Source of the DNA: Borreliella spielmanii
GTDB taxonomy: Bacteria > Spirochaetota > Spirochaetia > Borreliales > Borreliaceae
DNA length: 64,000 nucleotides
Assembly (NCBI RefSeq): GCF_014201705.1
Contig: NZ_JACHFA010000001.1
Coordinates: 310,001-374,000, forward strand
Direction of reading: 5' to 3'
The notes under the pieces were generated by a model that saw only the letters and a list, made by a program, of their open reading frames with translations, ran no database searches and had not been told where the DNA came from. The translations under genes and the position numbers were made by a program. How positions within the stretch are numbered: position 1 is the first letter of the stretch; every line of letters starts with the position of its first letter. This document shows, in pieces, positions 35,863-45,035 of the stretch.

Positions 35863-37209
35863 ACTATAGTTATTAATATATTTTTGATATTTTTCTAAAT
35901 ATTCTTCATGAATCTCAATAATAGGCGAAACAACATGCTTAATCTTTGCAAGCTTTAAAAAAGAATCATTCAAACTGTTAAATTCTCTTAAAGAATAGAA
36001 TGCTTGAATTGCCCCTCCCATAATTTCTGAATGCTTAAAATCAAAAATCTTTAAATCTTTGCCAAGAATATTTGCTTTTATTTGGTTTAAAAGCAAATTA
36101 TCAGAATTAGATCCACTAACAAAAATACTCAAAATTTCTTTTTTACAGGCTTTTAACTCAACTAATCTATTATAAAAAGCAAAACATACAAACTCAAGTA
36201 TTGCCAAACCAATCTCTAATGGATTTTTAGCACTACCAAAAATTCCTTTACTCAAATCTTTGCAAAGATAAGGATCTATAATAAATAAATCATTAAAAAG
36301 TTTAATTTTGCTTGGATAAAAGTATATATTATTTAAAGTGGCATTTTTAACAATCTTCTTTAAGAGTAAATCAAAAGTCAAACTTTTTTTATAAAAACTG
36401 TCTTTTAACAATTGCATCAAATATCCAAAAGGAACAATTCTCCCAACAATGAAATATCCTTCTAAAAAATAAGGATACTCCAAAGAAAATCCCGGCAAAT
36501 ATGTACTTGAAACAAAGTTAAACCCCTCACTTGTGCCCATTCTATTTGACACAATCCCCTCTTGAAAAGCTCCGCTTCCCACCAAAACACTCAAATAATC
36601 TGCCCCCGCATTAATTACACTAATTCCACTATTTAGTCCAAATTCAACTCCTGCTTTGTCAGTTACAACCCCAACATTTTCCCCCATTTTTATGAACGAA
36701 GGAAATTTATTCTTATCAAGCCCATATTTTTTTATCTCTACATCATCCCAAATAAAAGGAATATATTCTACGCTTGGAAAGCTTGTAAAAAGCTTTCCTG
36801 TAAGTAAATAAATAAAATACTCAAAACAAGAAACAAAATAGCTTATTTTAGAATATGTTCCTCTTTCAACCGTACTAAGTACATAGGGCAAAAATACAGA
36901 CTTTCCCCTAAAATCGGAATTAATTTTAAGGGAATTCCAATGCAATACTTCTAAAGGAATTAAATTTGAATTTAAAGCAATTAAACATGGAGAAATACCG
37001 CTAACAGCAATGCAATCTATTTTGCTGTGTTTAAAATTGGATATGGCTTTTTTAAAAGAAAAAAGCCATATATTAAAGTCAAAATTATCAAAATCGACAT
37101 CAAAATAATCCGAATAACTAACATCAATATAACTTAAAATTCCATTTTCAGAACTAACTAATGCAGCCTTTAAAACACTAGTACCAATATCAATACTAAG
37201 AGCATTCAC
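35845..37209 (-). CDS. xylB: FGGY-family carbohydrate kinase, xylulokinase-like
   Basis: A 454-residue sugar kinase of the actin/hexokinase fold. SIDIGTSVLKAALVS is the first phosphate loop, INAGADYLSVLVGSGAFQEG and NRMGTSEGFNF belong to the ATP-binding and catalytic region, and IFVSGSNSDN lies in the second nucleotide loop. Annotation of the family in Borrelia is xylulokinase, but Borrelia has no known xylose pathway, and the motif expected around the catalytic aspartate is altered, so the real substrate is uncertain. The start is three bases after prs, so both form an operon. Length is a little short for the family (480-520). Confidence 0.82.
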   Translation of the reverse strand: MNALSIDIGTSVLKAALVSSENGILSYIDVSYSDYFDVDFDNFDFNIWLFSFKKAISNFKHSKIDCIAVSGISPCLIALNSNLIPLEVLHWNSLKINSDFRGKSVFLPYVLSTVERGTYSKISYFVSCFEYFIYLLTGKLFTSFPSVEYIPFIWDDVEIKKYGLDKNKFPSFIKMGENVGVVTDKAGVEFGLNSGISVINAGADYLSVLVGSGAFQEGIVSNRMGTSEGFNFVSSTYLPGFSLEYPYFLEGYFIVGRIVPFGYLMQLLKDSFYKKSLTFDLLLKKIVKNATLNNIYFYPSKIKLFNDLFIIDPYLCKDLSKGIFGSAKNPLEIGLAILEFVCFAFYNRLVELKACKKEILSIFVSGSNSDNLLLNQIKANILGKDLKIFDFKHSEIMGGAIQAFYSLREFNSLNDSFLKLAKIKHVVSPIIEIHEEYLEKYQKYINNYSLFANR

Positions 37210-37212
37210 AAA

Positions 37213-38433
37213 CTAACCTTTGGTAATTAATTTTTGAATATCATCTCTTCTATCAAGAATTTTTTGTAAACCAACTTTATTGTAAATTGCAAATATTGCA
37301 TTTGCAAAAAGATGTGCAACATTGGCTTCATAATACCAAGGCTTATTTATTAATTCATCATTATGACAAACAGCATTTGTTCCAATTATTTTGTAAAAAT
37401 ACCCCTCCTCATAAGCCTTGTCAAAATATTTAATAGCATCTCCATTGAAAAACGGCAAACTAATCCCACATATAATCTTTTTAGCGCCCATACTTTTAAG
37501 CAATTTCATTGCCTTAATCAGAGTGCCCCCAGTAGCTAACATATCATCACTCATAAAAACATTTTTCCCTTCAACATCTCCTAAAAGTTTGGTTACAGAA
37601 ATATTTGAATCATTAACATCATTTGAAACTCTTGAATAATCTCTCTCCTTATAAAGCAAAGCAAGGGGACTCTTAAGAGTTGATGCAAAAAATTTATTCC
37701 TACTTACAGCACCTGTATCCGGCGAGACAATAACTAAATTGGAGTCTCTAATATCGATCAAATCTCTAAGGGACTTAAAAATTTCATAAGAAACATTTAA
37801 ATTTTCAAAATAAACTTTTCTAAATACATTTTCAATGGATTTTGAGTGAATGTCTAAGGTTAAAATATGCCTAATACCCAACTCTTCTAAAAATCTTCCA
37901 ATAAGACTTGCTGTTAAACATTCCCTTGAATGTTTTTTATCTTGCCTTGAATAAGGATAAGATGGAATAATAACACTAACAGAACTGGCTTTAGCCTGCA
38001 TACAAGCATCTATTGTTGTCATTAAATTCATTATATGATCATTAACTGTCATAATTATTTTTTCATTGCTATTTATCTCAACTTCATAGGCATTAGCAAC
38101 ATCTTGAACAATAAAAATATCCTTATTCCTAATTGTTTTTAAAATTTCAGTTTTAAATTCACCATTGGCAAATTTAACAAATTTTACAGGAATTTCTAAA
38201 GGCTCTTTGCTTTTAAGAGTAGATAAACTAAAACCTTCTAAAAAAGGAGCTAAAACCTTTTCAATCTTAAAGATTTCTTCCTTTAAGACTTTAGAATCTT
38301 GGCATATACTATCTACAATATCATTCTCAATATTTATAAATATTCTTTCAAGCTCTTCTATTATTTTACTAGCGAAAACTCTACCCCCAGGACAAGCAAT
38401 AATTCCTATTGATTTTTTTTTAAGTAAATTCAC
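37213..38433 (-). CDS. prs: Ribose-phosphate pyrophosphokinase
   Basis: A 406-residue enzyme that makes PRPP from ribose 5-phosphate and ATP. The central part has IIPSYPYSRQDKKHSRE (family PYxRQDR), LDIHSKSIENVF, VIVSPDTGAVSRNKFFA and the PRPP loop MSDDMLATGGT. It is about 90 residues longer than class I enzymes because of an N-terminal extension and a C-terminal tail. The start is GTG (complement of 38431-38433) with GAGGGG just upstream. Borrelia cannot make purines, so PRPP serves salvage. Together with xylB and gnd it suggests a link to pentose phosphate supply. Confidence 0.92.
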   Translation of the reverse strand: MNLLKKKSIGIIACPGGRVFASKIIEELERIFINIENDIVDSICQDSKVLKEEIFKIEKVLAPFLEGFSLSTLKSKEPLEIPVKFVKFANGEFKTEILKTIRNKDIFIVQDVANAYEVEINSNEKIIMTVNDHIMNLMTTIDACMQAKASSVSVIIPSYPYSRQDKKHSRECLTASLIGRFLEELGIRHILTLDIHSKSIENVFRKVYFENLNVSYEIFKSLRDLIDIRDSNLVIVSPDTGAVSRNKFFASTLKSPLALLYKERDYSRVSNDVNDSNISVTKLLGDVEGKNVFMSDDMLATGGTLIKAMKLLKSMGAKKIICGISLPFFNGDAIKYFDKAYEEGYFYKIIGTNAVCHNDELINKPWYYEANVAHLFANAIFAIYNKVGLQKILDRRDDIQKLITKG

Positions 38434-38622
38434 CTAGCCCCTCGTTCTTTATTAAAAATACCTTAATAATCTTGATTTGATAATTCAACATCACTATACA
38501 CACAAAAATAACTAAAATTTTTAAAGCAAGGCCAAAATATTTTAGCTCTAATAATAAAAAGAAAATCTTATTAATAGCAAAAATAAATATTATGCATAAT
38601 CCTTAAAACAAAATTGACTAAA

Positions 38623-39279
38623 CTACACAATTCCAAATTCAAATCCTATTCCAAACTTGAAATCAGAAAATTTAGCGTTTTGGATATTCCAAACATAGTA
38701 ACCTTCAAGAATTAAAAAAGAGAATGAAAGTCTAGCACCAATATCCCAACCCATTGTCCCCAACTCTGCTAAAACAGAGTCTGCAGCAGAAGTAGCTATA
38801 TTAATCTTAGGACCTGTGAAAAACGCTAAAGCTAAAACAAAAAAATCTAATCTTGTATAAAATCTCGGTGTTATTGCCATGATAAAAGAGAAATTTTCAT
38901 TTGCAGTTCCATCTGAACGCTTTATTACTTTAAGAAGGTTCATGTCAAACAAAAGCTCAAATCCAACAGAAACAAAATCATCAAACTTAGCACCAAATTG
39001 AGCATAAGTCCCATATTTTAATCCGGCTTTAGCAATATTGGCCAAATCGGAAAACTTTTGAGCTATCTCTTCTTTTTCTATTGGGGATGACCCTGAAGGC
39101 AAATTTTGCTTAAGCTTTGTATTAATCTCTAAAGCCTCATTATAAAAGCTTGAAAAAGGATTAATGGGAAAAGCAACCCCACCACCAAAATTAAATTCAA
39201 AAGTAGTGTCTGCAAAACCATTAACCACAAAAATCCCAAACAAACACAAAATTAAAACTTTAAGCCTTATCATATACAA
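38623..39279 (-). CDS. Predicted outer-membrane beta-barrel-like protein
   Basis: A 218-residue exported protein. Signal peptide at 1-23 (cleavage probably after GFA). Mature strands alternate polar and hydrophobic residues: TFEFNFGGGVAFPI, YGTYAQFGAKFDDFVSVGFEL, FSFIMAITPRFYTRLDFF, GWDIGARLSFSFLILEGYYVW and a last strand FKFGIGFEFGIV, close to a barrel-closing signature. A helical insert lies at about 45-75. The start has AGGAGGAG in front. It resembles the three DUF3996 proteins at 15.3-17.3 kb in general build but not clearly in sequence. B31 counterpart by position: BB0543. Function unknown. Confidence 0.8.
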   Translation of the reverse strand: MYMIRLKVLILCLFGIFVVNGFADTTFEFNFGGGVAFPINPFSSFYNEALEINTKLKQNLPSGSSPIEKEEIAQKFSDLANIAKAGLKYGTYAQFGAKFDDFVSVGFELLFDMNLLKVIKRSDGTANENFSFIMAITPRFYTRLDFFVLALAFFTGPKINIATSAADSVLAELGTMGWDIGARLSFSFLILEGYYVWNIQNAKFSDFKFGIGFEFGIV

Positions 39280-39398
39280 ACTCCTCCTACAAAAATTTAT
39301 GAAATATGAAAAATAAAACAGGGTTTATATTGCATACCTTATTATATAATAATTATCACAAAGTAAAAAAGTAAAAAGTAAGTAAAATAAAATAAAAA

Positions 39399-39920
39399 TT
39401 AACTCTTAACAATAGAAGAAACTATTTCTTCCACACCACTTGGCATAGGATGATTTAGCTCTTTATATCTTAGAATATATTTTTTTGCATTTTTTTTATC
39501 ACTCTTTAAATGATAAATGTAAAAAATATTAAATAAAGCCTCTTTATTTGCAGGCGCAAATTCTAAAGTTTTCAAATAATAAATCAAAGCATTATCTAAA
39601 TCATCTTTTTTAAAAAGCAAATATCCCTTCAAATTAATTAACAAAATATTTTCTGGATCTTCTTTTATAATCGAATTAAGTTTCAACTCAGCCTCTGCGT
39701 ATTTTTTCAAATTAATGCAAGCTAAAATAAAATTATAACTCGAATCATCACCAGCATTAATATTAAATTTAATAGATTTTTCATAAAGCATAACAGAAGA
39801 CTCATTATTACCAAGCTCTTCATTTAATTTAGCAAGCTTATAATATTCATCAGATATGTTTTGATATTCCCTAAAAATAGAGCTACAAGACAAAATAAAA
39901 ACAAATAACAATTTATACAT
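39399..39920 (-). CDS. TPR lipoprotein
   Basis: A 173-residue protein with a lipoprotein signal (hydrophobic start, FILSC lipobox, cysteine at 12) followed by about four tetratricopeptide repeats (EYYKLAKLNEELGNNESSVM, ACINLKKYAEAELKLNSII, GYLLFKKDDLDNALIYYLKT and one more). TPRs bind other proteins. It is probably anchored to the inner or outer membrane facing the periplasm. B31 counterpart by position: BB0542. Partner unknown. Confidence 0.83.
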   Translation of the reverse strand: MYKLLFVFILSCSSIFREYQNISDEYYKLAKLNEELGNNESSVMLYEKSIKFNINAGDDSSYNFILACINLKKYAEAELKLNSIIKEDPENILLINLKGYLLFKKDDLDNALIYYLKTLEFAPANKEALFNIFYIYHLKSDKKNAKKYILRYKELNHPMPSGVEEIVSSIVKS

Positions 39921-40108
39921 AAAAACTTACTCAAGTCCTTAAATTATTTAAATTATTCAAAGTAGTAAAATAGCAATAAATCTAATAACAATCAAAATAT
40001 AAAACTTAATCGTCTTAATGTTATTAAATTTTAAAATTAAGCAAACCATATTTGATGATTATAAAATAAAATTTAGAAAATTTAGCACTCTAAAAGCTAA
40101 GTATAAAC

Positions 40109-40140
40109 AAGCCCTCCTGTTTAAAAAAACAAAAGGGCTT
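40109..40140 (-). terminator. Terminator after the KTSC gene
   Basis: AAGCCCT at 40109-40115 pairs with AGGGCTT at 40134-40140, with additional inner pairing TGTTT/AAACA. It lies 23 bases beyond the stop codon of the gene at 40163-40405 and separates it from the TPR lipoprotein gene. Confidence 0.65.
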
Positions 40141-40162
40141 TTAATGCTATCTAAAAACCAAA

Positions 40163-40405
40163 TTAAAGCTTTTCTTGGTCATACTTGTTAAATATGTTTT
40201 CTGTTAAATATTTACCAACCGATCTTTTATCCTCAATAAGTTTAGATATTACGCTAAAATGTCTTGGTTCGATCTTGAAATACTTATAAGCTCTCCCATC
40301 CTTAAAAAATACAGAAAGCTCAGACACAGAAGAATCATAACCTACCTGTGATATTTTGCTTAATTCATTAGATATTGTTAAAGTTTCCAACTCAAATTCC
40401 TCCAA
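40163..40405 (-). CDS. KTSC-domain protein
   Basis: An 80-residue single KTSC domain (named for its presence at the C-terminus of some lysyl-tRNA synthetases). SKISQVGYDSSVSELSVFF, KDGRAYKYFKIEP and SVGKYLTENI follow the family pattern (SxIxxVGYDxxxxxLxVxFxxGxxYxY...S.G.ffn). The biochemical role of free-standing KTSC proteins is not known to me. It is transcribed alone, divergent from fusA, with a terminator behind it. B31 counterpart by position: BB0541. Confidence 0.85.
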   Translation of the reverse strand: MEEFELETLTISNELSKISQVGYDSSVSELSVFFKDGRAYKYFKIEPRHFSVISKLIEDKRSVGKYLTENIFNKYDQEKL

Positions 40406-40680
40406 ATAATTATCTTAGGAGTATAATAATAAAGTAAGAGTTAATTCACTAAATAAAAAATTTTAATCAATAAAATCAAAATCTACTAAATGATATATTC
40501 CCTACTATAAGGATATACATTAACACAACTTTAATCAAGCAAACTGTAAACATCATATTAAATATTTTAAAGTTTAAACTATTTAATAACATAAAATGCT
40601 ATGAGATAGATTTTTAAAAAAAAATTTTGTAAAATTATTAGGATAGTTAATCTTTTACTCACATATCATCAGGAGGGACA

Positions 40681-40701
40681 ATGTCCAATGGACTACAATA
40701 A
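40681..40701 (+). other. Six-codon upstream frame overlapping the fusA start
   Basis: ATG at 40681 sits three bases after the AGGAGGG sequence, closer than usual, and reads six codons to TAA at 40699-40701, in another frame, across the fusA start at 40688. The fusA ATG is ten bases from the same AGGAGGG. Confidence 0.4.
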
Positions 40702-42769
40702 ATTACGAAACATAGGTATTAGCGCTCACATCGACTCGGGAAAAACTACTCTTACAGAACGCATTCTTTTTTATTGCAATAAAATTCATGCAATTCACGA
40801 AGTAAAAGGCAAGGATGGAGTTGGCGCAACAATGGACTCAATGGAGCTTGAAAGAGAAAGGGGAATCACAATAGCATCAGCTGCAACTCACGTTGAATGG
40901 AAAGATTTTCCAATAAATATTATTGATACGCCCGGACACGTAGATTTTACAATTGAAGTTGAAAGATCTCTTAGAGTGCTTGATGGGGCAATATTAGTTC
41001 TTGATTCTGTTGCAGGGGTTCAATCCCAATCAATAACTGTTGATCGACAACTTAAAAGATACAACGTGCCACGCCTTGCATTTGTAAATAAATGTGATAA
41101 AACTGGAGCAAATCCCTACAATGTAAAAGATCAATTAAGGTCAAAACTTGACTTAAACTCCGTTTTAATGCAAATCCCAATTGGACTAGAAGACAAACAT
41201 ATTGGGGTTATAGACCTTGCATTAATGAAAGCCTACTATTTTGAGGGAAAAGATGGAACAGAAATAATAGAAAAAGAAATACCCTTAGACCTCTTAGAAG
41301 AAGCAAAAAATAAAAGAGAAATAATGCTTGATACTCTTGCCGACTTTAATGATGAACTTATGGAATTACACATGGAAGGAAAAGATGTCCCTATTGAAAT
41401 AATATACAATGCAATTAGAACAGGAACATTGGCTTTAAAATTATGCCCTGTATTTATGGGATCTGCTTATAAAAATAAAGGGGTACAATTACTCTTAGAT
41501 GCAGTAACCAAATTTTTACCATCACCTCATGATATAAAAAACACTGCTCTTGACCTCAATAATAATGAAAAAGAAATCGATCTTAAAATTGACAACGAAC
41601 TTCCAACTGTTGCTCTTGCATTTAAACTTGAAGACGGACAATATGGCCAATTAACCTATGTCAGAATCTATCAAGGAACTTTAAAAAAAGGACAAGAACT
41701 TATAAATTCAAGAACTTCTAAAAAATTCAAAGTTGGAAGACTTATTAGAATGCACGCTAATAATACAGAGGATATTGAATTTGGGGGAAGTGGCGATATT
41801 GTTGCTTTATTTGGAATAGAGTGTGCATCAGGAGATACATTTTGTGATCCATCAATCAGCTATTCAATGACATCAATGTTTATCCCAGACCCCGTAATTT
41901 CTCTTTCTGTAAAACCAAAAGACAAAAAATCTGCTGACAATATGGCTAAAGCTCTTGGAAGATTTACAAAAGAAGATCCAACATTTAAAACTTATGTTGA
42001 CATTGAGTCAAACGAAACAATAATTCAAGGTATGGGAGAACTGCACTTAGAAGTTTACATTGAAAGAATGAAAAGAGAATTCAAAGCAGAAGTTGAAACC
42101 GGAATGCCACAAGTAGCTTATAGGGAGACAATTACAGGAAAAGCTGAATTCAACTATACTCACAAAAAGCAATCTGGGGGAGCTGGTCAGTTTGGACGAG
42201 TTGCTGGGTTTATGGAACCTCTTAATAAAGAAGGAGAAACATACGAATTTGTTAATCTGATAAAAGGAGGAGTAATCCCAACAGAATACATTCCATCATG
42301 TGACAAAGGATTCCAAAAAGCAATGGAAAGAGGGACATTAATTGGTTTTCCAATAGTTGATATAAAAATCACAATAAATGATGGCCAATATCACATTGTT
42401 GACTCGTCTGACATTGCATTCCAATTAGCAGCAATTGGTGCTTTTAGAGAGGCTTACGAAAAAGCAAAACCTACAATCCTTGAACCAATAATGAAAGTTA
42501 CCCTTGAAGGACCTACTGAGTTTCAAGGGAATATGTTTGGACTTTTAAACCAAAGAAGAGGAATAATAACAGGTTCACTAGAAGATGGGAGCTTTTCAAA
42601 AGTTGAAGCAGAAGTACCTTTAAGCGAAATGTTTGGATTTTCAACAGTCCTTAGATCCTCGACCCAAGGAAAAGCAGAATTTTCAATGGAATTCTTAAAA
42701 TATGGGAAAGTCCCAAGCGCTATATTTGATGAACTTCGAAAAAAATTTAACGATCAAAACAAATCTTAA
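40688..42769 (+). CDS. fusA: Elongation factor G
   Basis: A 693-residue translational GTPase. G1 [11 protein letters not shown]2 with RGITI, G3 DTPGHVDF, G4 NKCD and G5 GSA are present, then domains II-V including [10 protein letters not shown]31 has two EF-G proteins; the one at this locus (BB0540) is, as I recall, the translocating EF-G1 while the other acts in ribosome recycling. AGGAGGG at 40671-40677 precedes two overlapping ATGs: 40681, which opens a six-codon frame, and 40688, the fusA start. Followed after 24 bases by a Bax-inhibitor-like gene. Confidence 0.96.
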   Translation: MDYNKLRNIGISAHIDSGKTTLTERILFYCNKIHAIHEVKGKDGVGATMDSMELERERGITIASAATHVEWKDFPINIIDTPGHVDFTIEVERSLRVLDGAILVLDSVAGVQSQSITVDRQLKRYNVPRLAFVNKCDKTGANPYNVKDQLRSKLDLNSVLMQIPIGLEDKHIGVIDLALMKAYYFEGKDGTEIIEKEIPLDLLEEAKNKREIMLDTLADFNDELMELHMEGKDVPIEIIYNAIRTGTLALKLCPVFMGSAYKNKGVQLLLDAVTKFLPSPHDIKNTALDLNNNEKEIDLKIDNELPTVALAFKLEDGQYGQLTYVRIYQGTLKKGQELINSRTSKKFKVGRLIRMHANNTEDIEFGGSGDIVALFGIECASGDTFCDPSISYSMTSMFIPDPVISLSVKPKDKKSADNMAKALGRFTKEDPTFKTYVDIESNETIIQGMGELHLEVYIERMKREFKAEVETGMPQVAYRETITGKAEFNYTHKKQSGGAGQFGRVAGFMEPLNKEGETYEFVNLIKGGVIPTEYIPSCDKGFQKAMERGTLIGFPIVDIKITINDGQYHIVDSSDIAFQLAAIGAFREAYEKAKPTILEPIMKVTLEGPTEFQGNMFGLLNQRRGIITGSLEDGSFSKVEAEVPLSEMFGFSTVLRSSTQGKAEFSMEFLKYGKVPSAIFDELRKKFNDQNKS

Positions 42770-42793
42770 TAAAAATAATAAGGAGGCTTTATT

Positions 42794-43492
42794 ATGATCG
42801 ATTTAACACAAGAAAAACAAGAAATATTAATAAAAAACAAGTTTTTAGCCAAAGTTTTTGGACTTATGTCAATTGGACTTTTAATTTCAGCAATGTTTGC
42901 ATATGCAACATCAGAAAATCAAACAATCAAAGCAATAATATTTTCAAATTCAATGTCATTCATGGCTATAATACTTATACAATTTGGACTTGTATATGCA
43001 ATAAGTGGTGCTCTTAACAAAATATCAAGCAATACCGCAACAGCTCTTTTCTTACTCTACTCAGCACTAACAGGAGTAACATTATCTTCTATATTTATGA
43101 TTTATACACAAGGATCAATAGTATTCACATTTGGAATTACTGCTGGAACATTTCTTGGAATGTCTGTTTATGGATATACTACAACAACAGATCTAACAAA
43201 AATGGGAAGCTATATGATAATGGGCTTATGGGGAATCATTATTGCATCTCTTGTTAATATGTTTTTCAGAAGCTCAGGCCTTAATTTTCTTATATCTATT
43301 TTAGGAGTAATCATATTCACTGGGCTAACAGCTTATGACGTTCAAAATATTTCTAAAATGGATAAAATGCTACAAGACGATACCGAAGTAAAAAATAGAA
43401 TGGCAGTTGTAGCATCACTTAAGCTTTATTTAGATTTTATAAATTTATTCTTATATCTTTTAAGATTTTTGGGTCAAAGAAGAAACGACTAA
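42794..43492 (+). CDS. Bax inhibitor-1/YccA family membrane protein
   Basis: A 232-residue protein with seven predicted helices: 20-40, 52-72, 85-105, 110-130, 140-160, 165-185 and a shorter last one near the end. The C-terminal half, LTAYDVQNISKMD followed by LKLYLDFINLFLYLLRFLG, is the family signature with the conserved aspartates. BI-1 proteins form pH-sensitive calcium leak channels or regulate membrane proteases. It shares the transcript with fusA and ends in a strong terminator. AAGGAGG sits in front of the ATG. B31 counterpart by position: BB0539. Confidence 0.9.
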   Translation: MIDLTQEKQEILIKNKFLAKVFGLMSIGLLISAMFAYATSENQTIKAIIFSNSMSFMAIILIQFGLVYAISGALNKISSNTATALFLLYSALTGVTLSSIFMIYTQGSIVFTFGITAGTFLGMSVYGYTTTTDLTKMGSYMIMGLWGIIIASLVNMFFRSSGLNFLISILGVIIFTGLTAYDVQNISKMDKMLQDDTEVKNRMAVVASLKLYLDFINLFLYLLRFLGQRRND

Positions 43493-43536
43493 AACAATTA
43501 TAAAAACCCATTTTTATAAAAAATTCAATCAAAAAT

Positions 43537-43566
43537 GAATGCTTTAACTTAAAAGCATTCGTTTTT
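43537..43566 (+). terminator. Rho-independent terminator of the fusA unit
   Basis: GAATGCTTT at 43537-43545 and AAAGCATTC at 43552-43560 form a perfect nine-pair stem with a six-base loop, followed by GTTTTT. It lies 45 bases after the stop of the Bax-inhibitor-like gene. Confidence 0.8.
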
Positions 43567-43576
43567 AGAGGTTTCA

Positions 43577-43933
43577 ATGAGCATAGATAGCTTAGAGTTC
43601 GAAGAAAGTAACACTCAAAATGTAATAAAAAAAAATTTTGAATTTGAAGGATATGTTGAAAGTAATAAGCCAATAATAATAGAAGGAAAACTCAAAGGCT
43701 TAATAAACTCATCAAACTCAATTTACCTAAGGGAAAAAGCCAATGTTGAAGCTGAAATAAAATGCCAACACTTACTAAATCATGGCAAAATAAAAGGTAA
43801 TATTGAAGCTTTAAAAACAATTAAAATCTACAAAACCGGCAAATTAATAGGAAACATTAAAACCAAAGAACTTTTTATTGATTCTGGAGCAATATTTAAA
43901 GGGAATTGCGAAATGGAGGATTTGGAAGAATGA
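43577..43933 (+). CDS. Bactofilin-family cytoskeletal protein
   Basis: A 118-residue bactofilin (polymer-forming, DUF583). The core shows the regular beta-helix pattern: FEFEGYVESNKPIIIEG, GLINSSNSIYLREKANVEAE, LLNHGKIKGNIEAL and TGKLIGNIKTKELFIDSGA. Bactofilins form filaments that place cell-wall enzymes and shape cells. Its start codon at 43577 lies just after the terminator of the fusA unit, so its promoter must lie in or before the Bax-inhibitor-like gene or arises from read-through. It overlaps the TPR gene by four bases (ATGA). Confidence 0.9.
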   Translation: MSIDSLEFEESNTQNVIKKNFEFEGYVESNKPIIIEGKLKGLINSSNSIYLREKANVEAEIKCQHLLNHGKIKGNIEALKTIKIYKTGKLIGNIKTKELFIDSGAIFKGNCEMEDLEE

Positions 43934-44577
43934 AATTTTCTTTTCTACTACAAATAACTTTAATTCTACTATCCAATTCAAGCTTATTATTCGGACAATC
44001 CTCCCAACTTAAAGAAAAAGAAGACTCCCTCCTTCTCTATAGAGAAGGAAAATTTAAAGAAGCTATTTTAAACACGTTAGAAGAAATTCGGCTAAATCCT
44101 AACAACTTAGATGCTAGGGCAATATTGATATGGAGCTTAATAGCTATAGGAGAATACAAAAGAGCCGAAAAAGAGGCAAATATTGGTCTTGGTATTAAAA
44201 AATATGACATAAGAATTATTCAAGCACTAGGAGAAGCTTATTTTTTCCAAAAAAATTATGAAAATGCATTAAAATACTTTCAAGAATATATTAGCCTTGA
44301 TTCTAAAGGAGCAAGAATAATAAAAGTTTATAACTTGATTGCAGATTCTTTATATGAGTTAAAAAGATATAATGAAGCAGATTTTGCATACGAAAATGCA
44401 TTAAGATTTGCTCCTAATAACCAAAATCTATTGATAAAATTAGCAAAATCAAGAATAAATGCAAAAAATAAAATATTAGCAGAAGAAGCGTTAATTAAAC
44501 TTCTTACAATCTCTCCTAATAATCTAGAAGCAAAAAATTTACTAGAGGAATTAAAAAAAAGCAATAATAAACCTTGA
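43930..44577 (+). CDS. Exported TPR protein
   Basis: About 215 residues with a signal peptide (hydrophobic 4-22, cleavage likely after LFG) and five tetratricopeptide repeats (for example YREGKFKEAILNTLEEIRL and AYFFQKNYENALKYFQEYI). I chose ATG 43930 rather than the earlier in-frame start at 43906, since GGAGGA at 43915-43920 lies nine bases ahead and the protein then begins with the signal sequence; it overlaps the bactofilin stop as ATGA. The promoter of the downstream tRNA-Lys overlaps its stop codon. B31 counterpart by position: BB0537. Confidence 0.85.
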   Translation: MKFSFLLQITLILLSNSSLLFGQSSQLKEKEDSLLLYREGKFKEAILNTLEEIRLNPNNLDARAILIWSLIAIGEYKRAEKEANIGLGIKKYDIRIIQALGEAYFFQKNYENALKYFQEYISLDSKGARIIKVYNLIADSLYELKRYNEADFAYENALRFAPNNQNLLIKLAKSRINAKNKILAEEALIKLLTISPNNLEAKNLLEELKKSNNKP

Positions 44578-44602
44578 CATTCAATTTATAAAAACTTATT
44601 CT
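44574..44602 (+). promoter_or_regulatory. Promoter of tRNA-Lys (CTT)
   Basis: TTGACA at 44574-44579, containing the stop codon of the TPR gene, and TATTCT at 44597-44602 are 17 bases apart and lie 24 bases before the tRNA. Confidence 0.6.
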
Positions 44603-44625
44603 TATTCTTAGAAAATTAATAAACC

Positions 44626-44698
44626 GGGCTGCTAGCTCAAGTGGTAGAGCATCGGACTCTTAATCCGTTGGTTACAGGTTCAAGTCCTGTGCAGCTCA
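44626..44698 (+). tRNA. tRNA-Lys (CTT)
   Basis: 73 bases. Acceptor GGGCTGC/GCAGCTC, D-arm GCTCAAGTGGTAGAGC, anticodon stem CGGA/TCCG with loop containing CTT, T-arm around GGTTCAAGTCC, discriminator A. CCA is not encoded. Confidence 0.95.
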
Positions 44699-44749
44699 AA
44701 TCGTTAAATACCTTTTTGGCATAAATTATCAATTTTATACCAATTTAAC

Positions 44750-44778
44750 TTGACATTATTGAAAATTAAATATATTAT
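44750..44778 (+). promoter_or_regulatory. Promoter of tRNA-Lys (TTT) and tRNA-Glu
   Basis: TTGACA at 44750-44755 and TATTAT at 44773-44778, 17 bases apart, lie 28 bases before the second tRNA-Lys. tRNA-Glu follows after five bases, so the two are on one transcript. Confidence 0.65.
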
Positions 44779-44806
44779 TACTTTCGATGGTCATAAAGTG
44801 ACTTTT

Positions 44807-44879
44807 GGGCTCATAGCTCAGGTGGTAGAGCAGCGCCCTTTTAAGGCGTTTGTCGTAGGTTCGAGTCCTACTGAGCTCA
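44807..44879 (+). tRNA. tRNA-Lys (TTT)
   Basis: 73 bases. Acceptor GGGCTCA/TGAGCTC, D-arm GCTCAGGTGGTAGAGC, anticodon loop CTTTTAA with anticodon TTT, T-arm around GGTTCGAGTCC, discriminator A. CCA is not encoded. It closely resembles the preceding tRNA-Lys, probably an old duplicate. Confidence 0.96.
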
Positions 44880-44884
44880 CTTTT

Positions 44885-44956
44885 GTCCTCTTCGTCTATC
44901 GGTCAGGACTCCAGGTTTTCATCCTGGCAAGAGGGGTTCGATTCCCCTAGAGGATG
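44885..44956 (+). tRNA. tRNA-Glu (TTC)
   Basis: 72 bases. Acceptor GTCCTCT/AGAGGAT with a G-U first pair, D-arm TCGTCTATCGGTCAGGA, anticodon stem CCAGG/CCTGG with loop TTTTCAT giving anticodon TTC, T-arm GGGGTTCGATTCCCC, discriminator G as usual for tRNA-Glu. Confidence 0.95.
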
Positions 44957-45004
44957 TCTTTAAGGAAAAATTATATTTAACTTGTTCTCTTTTTACTTTT
45001 ACTA

Positions 45005-45022
45005 AAAAACAAAAGTGTTTTT
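45005..45022. terminator. Weak terminator between tRNA-Glu and the M16 protease gene
   Basis: AAAAAC at 45005-45010 and GTTTTT at 45017-45022 can pair, with an alternative ACTTTT/AAAAGT pairing just upstream. It lies in the short gap between two convergent transcripts. Confidence 0.4.
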
Positions 45023-45035
45023 AAATAAACAGAAA

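Noticed and set aside
40081..40100. TTAGCACTC, half of a CIRCE heat-shock operator
   Set aside because: The second half does not follow (TAAAAGCTAA instead of GAGTGCTAA), and the neighbouring genes are not chaperones.
44750..44950. Open reading frame of 66 codons on the plus strand
   Set aside because: It runs through tRNA-Lys and tRNA-Glu and has no coding character.
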